Assembly: GCA_937926105.1 (NCBI GenBank)
Contig: CALANS010000007.1
Span: 1 to 10,661 of the forward strand
Direction of reading: 5' to 3'
DNA: 10,661 nucleotides
Source: an uncultured Actinomycetes bacterium
GTDB lineage: Bacteria; Actinomycetota; Actinomycetes; Mycobacteriales; Nakamurellaceae
In this document: in pieces, positions 1-8,872 of the stretch
Layout: every line of letters begins with the position of its first letter
Position numbering within the stretch: the first letter of the stretch is position 1
Program-made: the position numbers and the translations under genes
The notes under the pieces: model-generated
Told to the model about the DNA's origin: nothing
Seen by the model: the letters and a program-made list of their open reading frames with translations, nothing else
Database searches by the model: none

Positions 1-513
<513 letters not shown>

Positions 514-530
514 GTTCCATCTCGCACGGC

Positions 531-571
531 CGCCGGTGGGCCGGACCCGTATCGGGTCCGGCCCACCGGCG
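531..571 (+). terminator. Perfect 19-bp stem-loop after rpoC
   Basis: Arms 531-549 and 553-571 are exact reverse complements (19 bp) around a three-base loop TAT. It starts 17 bases after the rpoC stop. There is no run of T after the stem, so this is either a U-tract-less actinobacterial terminator or a 3'-end-stabilising structure for the rpoBC mRNA. The stem is seen directly; the termination role is inferred from position. Confidence 0.75.
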
Positions 572-603
572 TCTGCGGGGCCGGGCGGTGTGCCGCAGAG
601 GGT

Positions 604-677
604 GATCGGGCACCGGGGATCGGCCCGGCGACGGTGGCGCGTGATCGGAAGGTGCCCAGTTGGAAGGGTGCCCGATC
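604..677. repeat. 11-bp inverted repeat with 52-base spacer upstream of rpsL
   Basis: GATCGGGCACC (604-614) is exactly complementary to GGTGCCCGATC (667-677). A second partial copy of the right arm (GGTGCCC, 651-657) lies inside the spacer, so two alternative pairings are possible. It sits between the rpoC stem-loop and the rpsL promoter. It could be a second terminator-like structure or chance in GC-rich DNA; its role is unknown. Confidence 0.4.
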
Positions 678-756
678 GGACCAGGGGGCTCCGCATCGGC
701 TTGGCCGACCGGTCCTGGCGGTCGGCCGAGGTGGTACGGGGCGCCGTGGCGTCGGG

Positions 757-762
757 TATTCT
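757..762 (+). promoter_or_regulatory. Possible upstream -10 element for the str operon
   Basis: TATTCT fits the TAnnnT -10 pattern in an otherwise very GC-rich stretch, but no acceptable -35 hexamer lies 16-19 bases upstream and there is no TGn extension. If real, it would give an rpsL leader of about 290 bases. Weak prediction. Confidence 0.25.
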
Positions 763-925
763 GGATGGTGAGTACCCAGCGCTGTGGTTCGGTTCGCCTC
801 TTGCGCGGTGTGGATGTCGCAGTCCACCACCGCGGGGTAGGGGATCGGGCCGGCGGTCGGTTCGAGGAGCCCCGTCGTCGGAGCACCGGCCCGGTCGTCC
901 AGCTCGGGGTCGTCGACTCACGGTT

Positions 926-954
926 TTGCACCGCACCGGAGAATCCGGTACCGT
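926..954 (+). promoter_or_regulatory. Predicted rpsL (str operon) promoter
   Basis: A -35 hexamer TTGCAC (926-931) and a -10 hexamer TACCGT (949-954) are separated by 17 bases. This is close to the housekeeping sigma consensus used in actinobacteria (TTGAC and TAnnnT). Transcription would start near 960-962, giving an untranslated leader of about 97 bases before rpsL. It is the best-spaced promoter in the 545-base rpoC-rpsL gap and suggests that the str operon is transcribed independently of rpoBC. Confidence 0.6.
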
Positions 955-957
955 AGC

Positions 958-1041
958 CGATTGGCCCAGTTCTGCTGGGTCGTCCTCGCGTGCGCGGAAG
1001 TGTGGCAGCACGCGGACGCGCACCGACCGATCAGCCAATCG
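958..1041 (+). promoter_or_regulatory. Candidate structured leader of rpsL
   Basis: CGATTGGC (958-965) is exactly complementary to GCCAATCG (1034-1041), which would close almost the whole leader into one domain. Inside it, CGCGTGC (987-993) pairs with GCACGCG (1008-1014), and a small hairpin CCCAG/CTGGG (965-969/975-979) is also possible, sharing one base with the outer helix. The outer helix ends beside the purine-rich GAAAGAAG that precedes the rpsL start. If transcription begins near 961, only part of the outer helix is in the RNA. A regulatory role is inferred. Confidence 0.35.
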
Positions 1042-1058
1042 AAAGAAGCCGCCAGCAC

Positions 1059-1432
<374 letters not shown>

Positions 1433-1433
<1 letters not shown>

Positions 1434-1903
1434 TGCCTCGCAAGGGACCCGCGCCCCGCCGGCCGCTGATTTCCGACCCGGTCTACAACTCCCCGCTGGT
1501 TACTCAGCTGGTCAACAAGGTGCTGGTGGACGGCAAGCGCTCCATCGCGCAGTCCATCGTGTACGGCGCGTTGGAGGGCTGCCGGGAGAAGACCGGCGGC
1601 GACCCGGTGATCACGCTCAAGCGTGCGCTGGACAACGTCAAGCCCGCCATCGAGGTCAAGAGCCGCCGCGTCGGCGGTGCCACCTACCAGGTGCCGATCG
1701 AGGTTCGTGGCACTCGGCAGACCACGCTGGCGCTGCGCTGGCTGGTCGGCTACTCCAAGGCCCGCCGCGAGAAGACCATGACCGAGCGCCTGATGAACGA
1801 GCTGCTGGACGCGTCCAACGGTCTGGGCGCCTCGGTCAAGCGCCGCGAGGACACGCACAAGATGGCCGAATCGAACCGGGCGTTCGCGCACTACCGCTGG
1901 TAG
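1433..1903 (+). CDS. rpsG: Small ribosomal subunit protein S7
   Basis: This encodes the 156-residue S7, which binds the 3' major domain of 16S rRNA and nucleates assembly of the 30S head near the E site. It starts [10 protein letters not shown] and contains [16 protein letters not shown] and [12 protein letters not shown], then the C-terminal [17 protein letters not shown], all characteristic of the family and of normal actinobacterial length. The ATG overlaps the rpsL stop by one base. In E. coli, S7 represses its operon by binding the long rpsL-rpsG spacer; that spacer is absent here, so the E. coli mechanism cannot operate at the same place. Two hairpins follow the stop codon before fusA. 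Confidence 0.98.
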
Positions 1904-1921
1904 GTCCCGCGGGCGGCGATC

Positions 1922-1950
1922 CGCTCCGGGACTGGCAAGGTCCCGGAGCG
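1922..1950 (+). other. Stem-loop 1 in the rpsG-fusA gap
   Basis: CGCTCCGGGAC (1922-1932) pairs perfectly with GTCCCGGAGCG (1940-1950), an 11-bp stem with a 7-base loop TGGCAAG. It lies 18 bases after the rpsG stop and has no U-tract. It may attenuate or stabilise the mRNA between the ribosomal protein genes and the elongation factor genes. Confidence 0.55.
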
Positions 1951-1966
1951 CACGTCACCGCTGGAT

Positions 1967-1991
1967 GGCCGCCGGTCGGATGCCGGCGGCC
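1967..1991 (+). other. Stem-loop 2 in the rpsG-fusA gap
   Basis: GGCCGCCGG (1967-1975) pairs perfectly with CCGGCGGCC (1983-1991), a 9-bp stem with a 7-base loop. It lies 16 bases after stem-loop 1, forming a tandem pair ahead of the fusA ribosome-binding region. Function is not known; partial termination or RNA processing are the obvious options. Confidence 0.5.
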
Positions 1992-2080
1992 CTCCGCCCG
2001 CCACCGCCCTGCCCGGGCGACGAACATGAGTGCCGGGACATCGGCACGCAGACGAGACGACGAAGACGAGGAATTCCACA

Positions 2081-4186
<2,106 letters not shown>

Positions 4187-4420
4187 GCGGAGTCGCCGCG
4201 AGCGTCGGCGCAGTAAGCGAGCCACGAGCCTTCCATGGGCACGGCGGCGAAGGGTGAGTAGCACTGCCGCCGCACAACAGTCGTACCGGGGGGAGAGACC
4301 TTTCCCCCGGCTACGGGTCCGGGCCACCGGCTCGGTCCAGATCCATCCAACCGCCTGACGATCTGCAGTCAGCTTCCTGACTCATCGCATGGCGATCAAC
4401 TAGTCCTGAGGAGGACAGCA
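4187..4420 (+). other. fusA-tuf intergenic region with hairpins
   Basis: This 234-base spacer holds at least two stem-loops. CGGCGGC (4242-4248) pairs with GCCGCCG (4266-4272) over a 17-base loop. The stem 4285-4293 with 4301-4309 (CCGGGGG against CCCCCGG plus a G-U and an A-U pair) has a 7-base loop. The region resembles an attenuator or processing zone, and EF-Tu is generally needed in excess over EF-G. I found no promoter with both hexamers at acceptable spacing. A strong GAGGAGGA Shine-Dalgarno (4408-4415) ends the region, 5 bases before the tuf GTG. Confidence 0.5.
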
Positions 4421-5614
<1,194 letters not shown>

Positions 5615-5624
5615 GTGAGCTGAC

Positions 5625-5641
5625 GGCGGAAGCGTTCCGCC
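5625..5641 (+). terminator. Small stem-loop just after tuf
   Basis: GGCGGAA (5625-5631) pairs perfectly with TTCCGCC (5635-5641) around a GCG loop, 10 bases after the tuf stop. It precedes the larger terminator and may act with it in tandem. Confidence 0.5.
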
Positions 5642-5652
5642 TGATCGACCCT

Positions 5653-5690
5653 GGAGCCCCCGCCCGGACTGACATCCGAGCGGGGGCTCC
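5653..5690 (+). terminator. Main terminator of the str operon
   Basis: GGAGCCCCCGC (5653-5663) pairs perfectly with GCGGGGGCTCC (5680-5690). After a C/A mismatch the stem continues with CGGA/TCCG (5665-5668/5675-5678), leaving a 6-base loop. The downstream sequence is only weakly T-containing (GCCGTTGTCG). The symmetric stem can also serve the convergent minus-strand gene, so it is probably bidirectional. Confidence 0.8.
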
Positions 5691-5724
5691 GCCGTTGTCG
5701 GGGGGTGGGCTCGGTGGTCGGTTC

Positions 5725-5800
5725 GGGCTCGGCTCGGCGCCCGGCCTCGGTGCTTGGGCTCGGTTCGGTGCCTGGGCTCGGCTCGGCGTCCGGCCTCGGT
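5725..5800. repeat. Degenerate CTCGG-rich direct repeats after the tuf terminator
   Basis: Two 27-base copies (5725-5751 and 5774-5800) differ at one position and begin 49 bases apart. Shorter related GGGCTCGG units lie before and between them (from 5707 and 5756). The tract is almost free of A and strongly G-rich on the plus strand. It looks like slippage-generated low-complexity DNA; no gene or promoter is evident in it. Confidence 0.6.
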
Positions 5801-5806
5801 CGCCCC

Positions 5807-5878
5807 GTCCTAGCAACGGTTCTATCGTCCTGGCAAGGTCCCCAACCGTTGCTTGGACGATGGAACCGTTGCTGAGAC
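5807..5878 (+). repeat. 72-bp palindromic element, copy A (left flank of accessory gene)
   Basis: This element matches the reverse complement of 7038-7109 at 69 of 72 positions. It is itself an imperfect palindrome: its outer about 24 bases on each side are near-complementary, with the core unit AGCAACGGTT on the left and AACCGTTGCT twice on the right. It can fold into one long hairpin. It sits between the tuf terminator and the 3' end of the minus-strand gene. It may be a dispersed palindromic (REP- or MITE-like) repeat, a recombination site, or a terminator for the minus-strand gene. Only the repeat structure is seen; function is unknown. Confidence 0.85.
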
Positions 5879-5926
5879 GCCGGATCGCGGCCGGATCGCG
5901 GGCGGGTGCCGGGCGGGTCGTCCTGT

Positions 5927-6961
5927 CTACCGCGCGATGCGGATGGGCGGGCGTCGGACCAGCGTGCCCGTCATGCCACCCAGGGCCATCACCGTCCGTC
6001 CGTGCTCGACCGCGGCCGCCACCCTCTCGTGCACCAGGCGCCGGTCGGCCAGCTCGCGCCAGGTCAGCCGGACCACCACTAGGCCCAGACGTCGCAGGTC
6101 GTCCTCGCGCTGCTTCTCCCGGATCACCGCACCGCTCGCGCTCTCGCCCGGCGCCAGCAACATGCCGTACTTGGCCTCGCCGTCGAACTCGATCACCACG
6201 GCGAACTCTGGGTAGGCGAGATCCACCCGAGCGACGAACAGCCCACGATCGAGGACGTCGACCTGGAGCTCCGGATCGGGCAGGCCGCAGGATCTCAGCG
6301 TGAGGCGAGTGCGACTCTCGCCGACGCTCTCGCTGCGCCCGTCCGCGAACCGTAACGCCCGACGTGCGGCACCGATATGGGGCAGATGTCGCGCTCGCGC
6401 CAGCGCTGCCGTGAGTTGTTCCGTCGTGACCAGGGGGCGTGGCGACGTCTCCTTGGCGAACACGGGAGCGTGCAGTGCGAAGTCGGCCGCGATGACCGCG
6501 GTGTCGAATCCTTCGTTCCGGGCCAGGTCGACCAGGGTTCGAGCAGGGCTGGTCACACGAATGTCGCCCACGGTGACGATGTCCTCGGGTGCAAGCCGCC
6601 CAACATGGACGTGACGCCGAGCGGTCCGCAGGCTGCCGCCCGATCCTGGCCGGATCTGGTGTACCCGCTGGAGCGTGGCGCCCCAGATCGGATAGTGGTG
6701 CACGATCGCGGCGGATACGTGACCGATCACCAGATCGGGGGACCGGCGCGCCGCCGCCTCGACCCGATGCCGGTGGCGCCCCGTCACCGTGGCTGCCGCG
6801 GCGTCGCCCGGTACGTAGGCGCCACGGTCGACCCTGGAGACGGACCCGTCCTTGATCCCGGCACGCAGTTCGGGATCCGACACTCCGGCGGCCAGGAGCG
6901 AACCACGCAGCCGCACGGAGCTTGGGCCGGCGGTGGGAGGAAGTTCCACGTGCATCAGCAT
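5927..6961 (-). CDS. AbiEi-like winged-helix protein with DUF559/Vsr-like nuclease-fold domain
   Basis: This predicted protein of 344 residues (from the ATG at 6961) has two recognisable parts. Residues about 21-52 (LLAAGVSDPELRAGIKDG, then SVSRVDRGAYVPG) resemble the winged-helix DNA-binding domain of type IV AbiEi-family antitoxins, and SPARTLVDLAR (138-148) is a family hallmark in actinobacteria. Residues about 213-310 resemble the DUF559/Vsr-type PD-(D/E)xK fold: GESRTR (Glu215), VDLAYP (Asp247), VVIEFDGEAKYG (Glu258, Asp260, Lys264) and a basic REKQREDDLRRLG helix. Start choice is uncertain: a TTG at 7009 and an ATG at 6955 are in frame, and none has a clear Shine-Dalgarno. No AbiEii nucleotidyltransferase toxin lies beside it, so it is an orphan here. 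It is convergent with tuf and divergent from rpsJ, flanked by inverted 72-bp elements, which suggests an accessory insertion. Substrate and role are unknown; it could be a regulator, a nuclease, or inactive. Confidence 0.8.
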   Translation of the reverse strand: MLMHVELPPTAGPSSVRLRGSLLAAGVSDPELRAGIKDGSVSRVDRGAYVPGDAAAATVTGRHRHRVEAAARRSPDLVIGHVSAAIVHHYPIWGATLQRVHQIRPGSGGSLRTARRHVHVGRLAPEDIVTVGDIRVTSPARTLVDLARNEGFDTAVIAADFALHAPVFAKETSPRPLVTTEQLTAALARARHLPHIGAARRALRFADGRSESVGESRTRLTLRSCGLPDPELQVDVLDRGLFVARVDLAYPEFAVVIEFDGEAKYGMLLAPGESASGAVIREKQREDDLRRLGLVVVRLTWRELADRRLVHERVAAAVEHGRTVMALGGMTGTLVRRPPIRIAR

Positions 6962-7037
6962 GGCCAACGAGCCGGGTCGGGAACGGGGCGAGCGCCAGAA
7001 TGTGGACAAGTCTCGGGCGCGGCCCCGGCCGGTCCCT
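6962..7037. other. Upstream region of the minus-strand gene
   Basis: This stretch lies between the chosen start of the AbiEi-like gene and repeat copy B. It contains the alternative TTG start (complement of 7007-7009). I see no promoter with good hexamers for the minus strand; if one exists it may overlap the 72-bp element. Confidence 0.4.
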
Positions 7038-7109
7038 GTCCCAGCAACGGTTCCATCGTCCCAGCAACGGTTGGGGACCTTGCCAGGACGATGGAACCGT
7101 TGCTAGGAC
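7038..7109 (-). repeat. 72-bp palindromic element, copy B (right flank, inverted relative to A)
   Basis: The element is identical to copy A in reverse complement except for three positions. On the plus strand it holds CAGCAACGGTT twice (7042-7052 and 7062-7072, 20 bases apart) and the inverted AACCGTTGCT once (7095-7104). Its outer 24-base arms (7038-7061 and 7086-7109) are complementary at 23 of 24 positions. It lies directly upstream of the minus-strand gene and might contain or influence its promoter. Copy A is at the other end of the gene, so the pair forms an inverted repeat enclosing about 1.16 kb. Confidence 0.85.
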
Positions 7110-7177
7110 GCGCGGGGGGCCCCGCGCCGCCGGGACAGCGGCCCGCACCCGGAGTGCGGGCCCCCGAACGCGGGGGC
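7110..7177. terminator. Cluster of three GC-rich hairpins
   Basis: Three stems follow copy B: 7110-7116 with 7121-7127 (7 bp, loop GGGC); GCCCGCA (7141-7147) with TGCGGGC (7155-7161), loop 7 bases; and GCCCCCG (7160-7166) with CGGGGGC (7171-7177), loop AACG. The last two share two bases, so they are mutually exclusive at the edge. They may insulate the S10 promoter from upstream transcription. Confidence 0.45.
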
Positions 7178-7183
7178 TGCTGC

Positions 7184-7225
7184 GATCCCGGCCCGTCACA
7201 GACCGATCCCGGCCCGTCACAGACC
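7184..7225. repeat. Perfect 21-bp tandem duplication
   Basis: The 21-base unit at 7184-7204 (starting GATCCCGGCCCG) is repeated exactly at 7205-7225. It lies upstream of the S10 promoter. With only two copies it is either a recent slippage event or a pair of protein-binding sites; copy number could vary between strains. Confidence 0.8.
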
Positions 7226-7296
7226 CGGCCGGGCCCGACACCGGCGCCCACACCGACACCGGCTACCGACGCCGCCCAACCCGGCCGGGCCCCGAT

Positions 7297-7326
7297 TTGA
7301 AGTTCGCCCCCGTCGTCAGGCATACT
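7297..7326 (+). promoter_or_regulatory. Predicted S10 operon promoter
   Basis: A -35 hexamer TTGAAG (7297-7302) and a -10 hexamer CATACT (7321-7326) are separated by 18 bases. The local composition is less GC-rich than its surroundings. Transcription would begin near 7332, giving a leader of about 480 bases before rpsJ. It is the clearest plus-strand promoter in the tuf-rpsJ interval. Confidence 0.6.
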
Positions 7327-7331
7327 TGACC

Positions 7332-7812
7332 GGTTGCCCTGTTCGGGTGCGCGCTTGCGCGTGGCCGGAATCGGGGACTCCGACCACGGCGCTGCGAGCG
7401 TCGGACCACCAACCGGTCGGAGTCTTGCAAGGGCAGCCGCAGCAGGACCAGCACCAGGCGAGGCGTTCCCGCGGGAACGCAGCCGGTCGTCACCACTCGG
7501 TTCGGATCCCCGGGCCGACGCGTGAGCGCAGCGGGAGACACACCCGACCGCGTGGACCGGCGACCACGACGGCGCCCATGTGGGCGGCAGTGGACTTCAG
7601 CTGAACAGGGCAGCGGGTCGCCGAGGGCGCCCGTGACCGAGACGGCCGCGAGCGTCGGCCCGCCGGTCGTGCCGTGTCCGGCGGCAAGGCAGAGCAGGGC
7701 ACGACAGCACGCGACACGGCGCGCTGGCGCAGGACGAACGGACGCGACACGGCGACCGGGGAGTCGGCACCGCGAGGGGCCGGCACGGCACAGGCAGTAG
7801 AAAGGGACGTAC
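7332..7812 (+). ncRNA. Long structured 5' leader of the S10 operon
   Basis: About 480 bases lie between the predicted start of transcription and rpsJ, with no convincing ORF. The strongest element is a two-part stem-loop: GACTCCGACC (7376-7385) pairs perfectly with GGTCGGAGTC (7415-7424), and inside it 7387-7393 pairs with 7397-7403 around a GCG loop. Further down are the perfect 18-base palindrome 7463-7480, a small stem CGCCC/GGGCG (7573-7577/7582-7586) and competing 8-base pairings around 7671-7754. In E. coli, L4 represses the S10 operon through its leader; whether this unrelated leader is regulatory is inference. A GAAAGGGA (7800-7806 with the preceding G) provides the rpsJ ribosome-binding site. 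Confidence 0.45.
7463..7480. promoter_or_regulatory. Perfect 18-bp palindrome in the S10 leader
   Basis: GCGTTCCCGCGGGAACGC equals its own reverse complement. As DNA it could be an operator for a dimeric regulator; as RNA it gives a 7-bp hairpin with a CGCG loop. Its position about 130 bases downstream of the predicted start favours an RNA role. Confidence 0.45.
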
Positions 7813-8118
7813 GTGGCGGGACAGAAGATCCGCATCCGGCTCAAGGCCTACGACCACGAGGCCATTGATGCCTCGGCGCGCAAGATCGTCGAGACGGTGA
7901 CCCGTACCGGCGCGCGCGTGGTTGGCCCGGTGCCGCTGCCCACCGAGAAGAACGTGTACTGCGTCATCCGCTCGCCGCACAAGTACAAGGACTCGCGCGA
8001 GCACTTCGAGATGCGCACCCACAAGAGGCTGATCGACATCCTCGACCCCACGCCCCGCACCGTCGACGCGCTGATGCGCATCGACCTGCCGGCGAGCGTC
8101 GACGTCAACATCCAGTAA
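7813..8118 (+). CDS. rpsJ: Small ribosomal subunit protein S10
   Basis: This encodes the 101-residue S10 of the 30S head, also the transcription antitermination factor NusE when bound to NusB. The GTG at 7813 gives [21 protein letters not shown], the canonical actinobacterial start, and follows an AAAGGGA ribosome-binding site. Conserved blocks include [20 protein letters not shown] and the S10 signature segment [20 protein letters not shown]. It is full length. It is the first gene of the S10 operon and is followed by a stem-loop and rplC. Confidence 0.98.
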   Translation: MAGQKIRIRLKAYDHEAIDASARKIVETVTRTGARVVGPVPLPTEKNVYCVIRSPHKYKDSREHFEMRTHKRLIDILDPTPRTVDALMRIDLPASVDVNIQ

Positions 8119-8125
8119 TTACCGC

Positions 8126-8149
8126 CGCCGGGTCGGCGACGACCCGGCG
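8126..8149 (+). other. Stem-loop with GNRA tetraloop between rpsJ and rplC
   Basis: CGCCGGGTCG (8126-8135) pairs perfectly with CGACCCGGCG (8140-8149), enclosing the tetraloop GCGA, a GNRA loop. It lies 7 bases after the rpsJ stop and has no U-tract. It may stabilise the rpsJ message, cause partial termination, or bind a protein. Confidence 0.6.
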
Positions 8150-8194
8150 AGCGTGCATCAGCCCACGGGCGCACACGAGATGGGTAAGTAAGAC

Positions 8195-8872
8195 ATGTCA
8201 CAAGCGATCAAGGGGATCCTGGGCCACAAGCTCGGGATGACCCAGGTCTTCGACGAGGCCAACCGGGTCGTCCCGGTGACGGTCGTCGCGGCCGGCCCGG
8301 TCGTCGTCACCGCCATCCGGACGGAGGCCAACGACGGCTATAACGCCGTGCAGTTCGCGTTCGGCGCCGTCGACCCGCGCCGGGTGAACAAGCCGGAGAC
8401 CGGCCACTTCGCCAAGGCGGGCGTCACGCCGCGCCGGCACCTGGCCGAGCTGCGCACCGATGCCGTCGAGAACTACACGGTCGGCCAGGAGCTCACTGCC
8501 GCCGAGGTATTCGATGCCGGCGCCGAGGTCGACGTCACGGGTACCAGCAAGGGCAAGGGCACCGCGGGTGTGATGAAGCGGCACGGCTTCAAGGGCCTGG
8601 GCGCCGGTCACGGCGTGCACCGCAAGCATCGCTCGCCGGGCTCTATCGGCGGCTGCTCCACTCCGGGCCGGGTGTTCCGCGGCCTGCGGATGGCCGGCCG
8701 GATGGGCAACGTCACCGTCACCACCCAGAACCTCACGGTGCATTCGGTGGACGCCGAGGCCGGCCTGCTGCTGATCAAGGGTGCGGTGCCCGGCGCGAAG
8801 GGCGGCCTGGTGATGGTCAAGACCGCGAGCAAGAGCACCGAGAAGAGTGACAGCAGGGGTGACGCAGCATGA
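8195..8872 (+). CDS. rplC: Large ribosomal subunit protein L3
   Basis: This encodes the 225-residue L3, an early-assembly 50S protein whose long loop reaches toward the peptidyl transferase centre. It starts [21 protein letters not shown] and contains [30 protein letters not shown] and the loop segment [20 protein letters not shown]. The C-terminus is slightly extended with Lys/Ser-rich sequence ([17 protein letters not shown]), as is common in actinobacteria. The ATG at 8195 is the only start fitting the family. Its TGA overlaps the rplD ATG (ATGA), so L3 and L4 are translationally coupled. Confidence 0.98.
   Translation: MSQAIKGILGHKLGMTQVFDEANRVVPVTVVAAGPVVVTAIRTEANDGYNAVQFAFGAVDPRRVNKPETGHFAKAGVTPRRHLAELRTDAVENYTVGQELTAAEVFDAGAEVDVTGTSKGKGTAGVMKRHGFKGLGAGHGVHRKHRSPGSIGGCSTPGRVFRGLRMAGRMGNVTVTTQNLTVHSVDAEAGLLLIKGAVPGAKGGLVMVKTASKSTEKSDSRGDAA

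Noticed and set aside
990..1058. Upstream ATG extending rpsL by 23 residues
   Set aside because: The extension is not S12-like; the ATG at 1059 gives the canonical 124-residue protein.
2030..2080. Upstream ATG extending fusA by 17 residues
   Set aside because: The GTG at 2081 has a GAGGA ribosome-binding site and gives the conserved EF-G N-terminus.
5807..7109. CRISPR array or classical insertion sequence
   Set aside because: There are only two inverted copies, no regular spacers, no transposase, and no clear target-site duplication beside the 72-bp elements.
5695..7300. Plus-strand open frames across the tuf-rpsJ interval (for example 5695-6303 and 6377-7300)
   Set aside because: They lie antisense to the minus-strand gene or cross the repeats, lack ribosome-binding sites, and show no family similarity.
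7263..7844. 193-codon minus-strand frame across the S10 leader
   Set aside because: It overlaps the rpsJ start, has no domain or ribosome-binding site, and its composition is typical of antisense GC-rich DNA.
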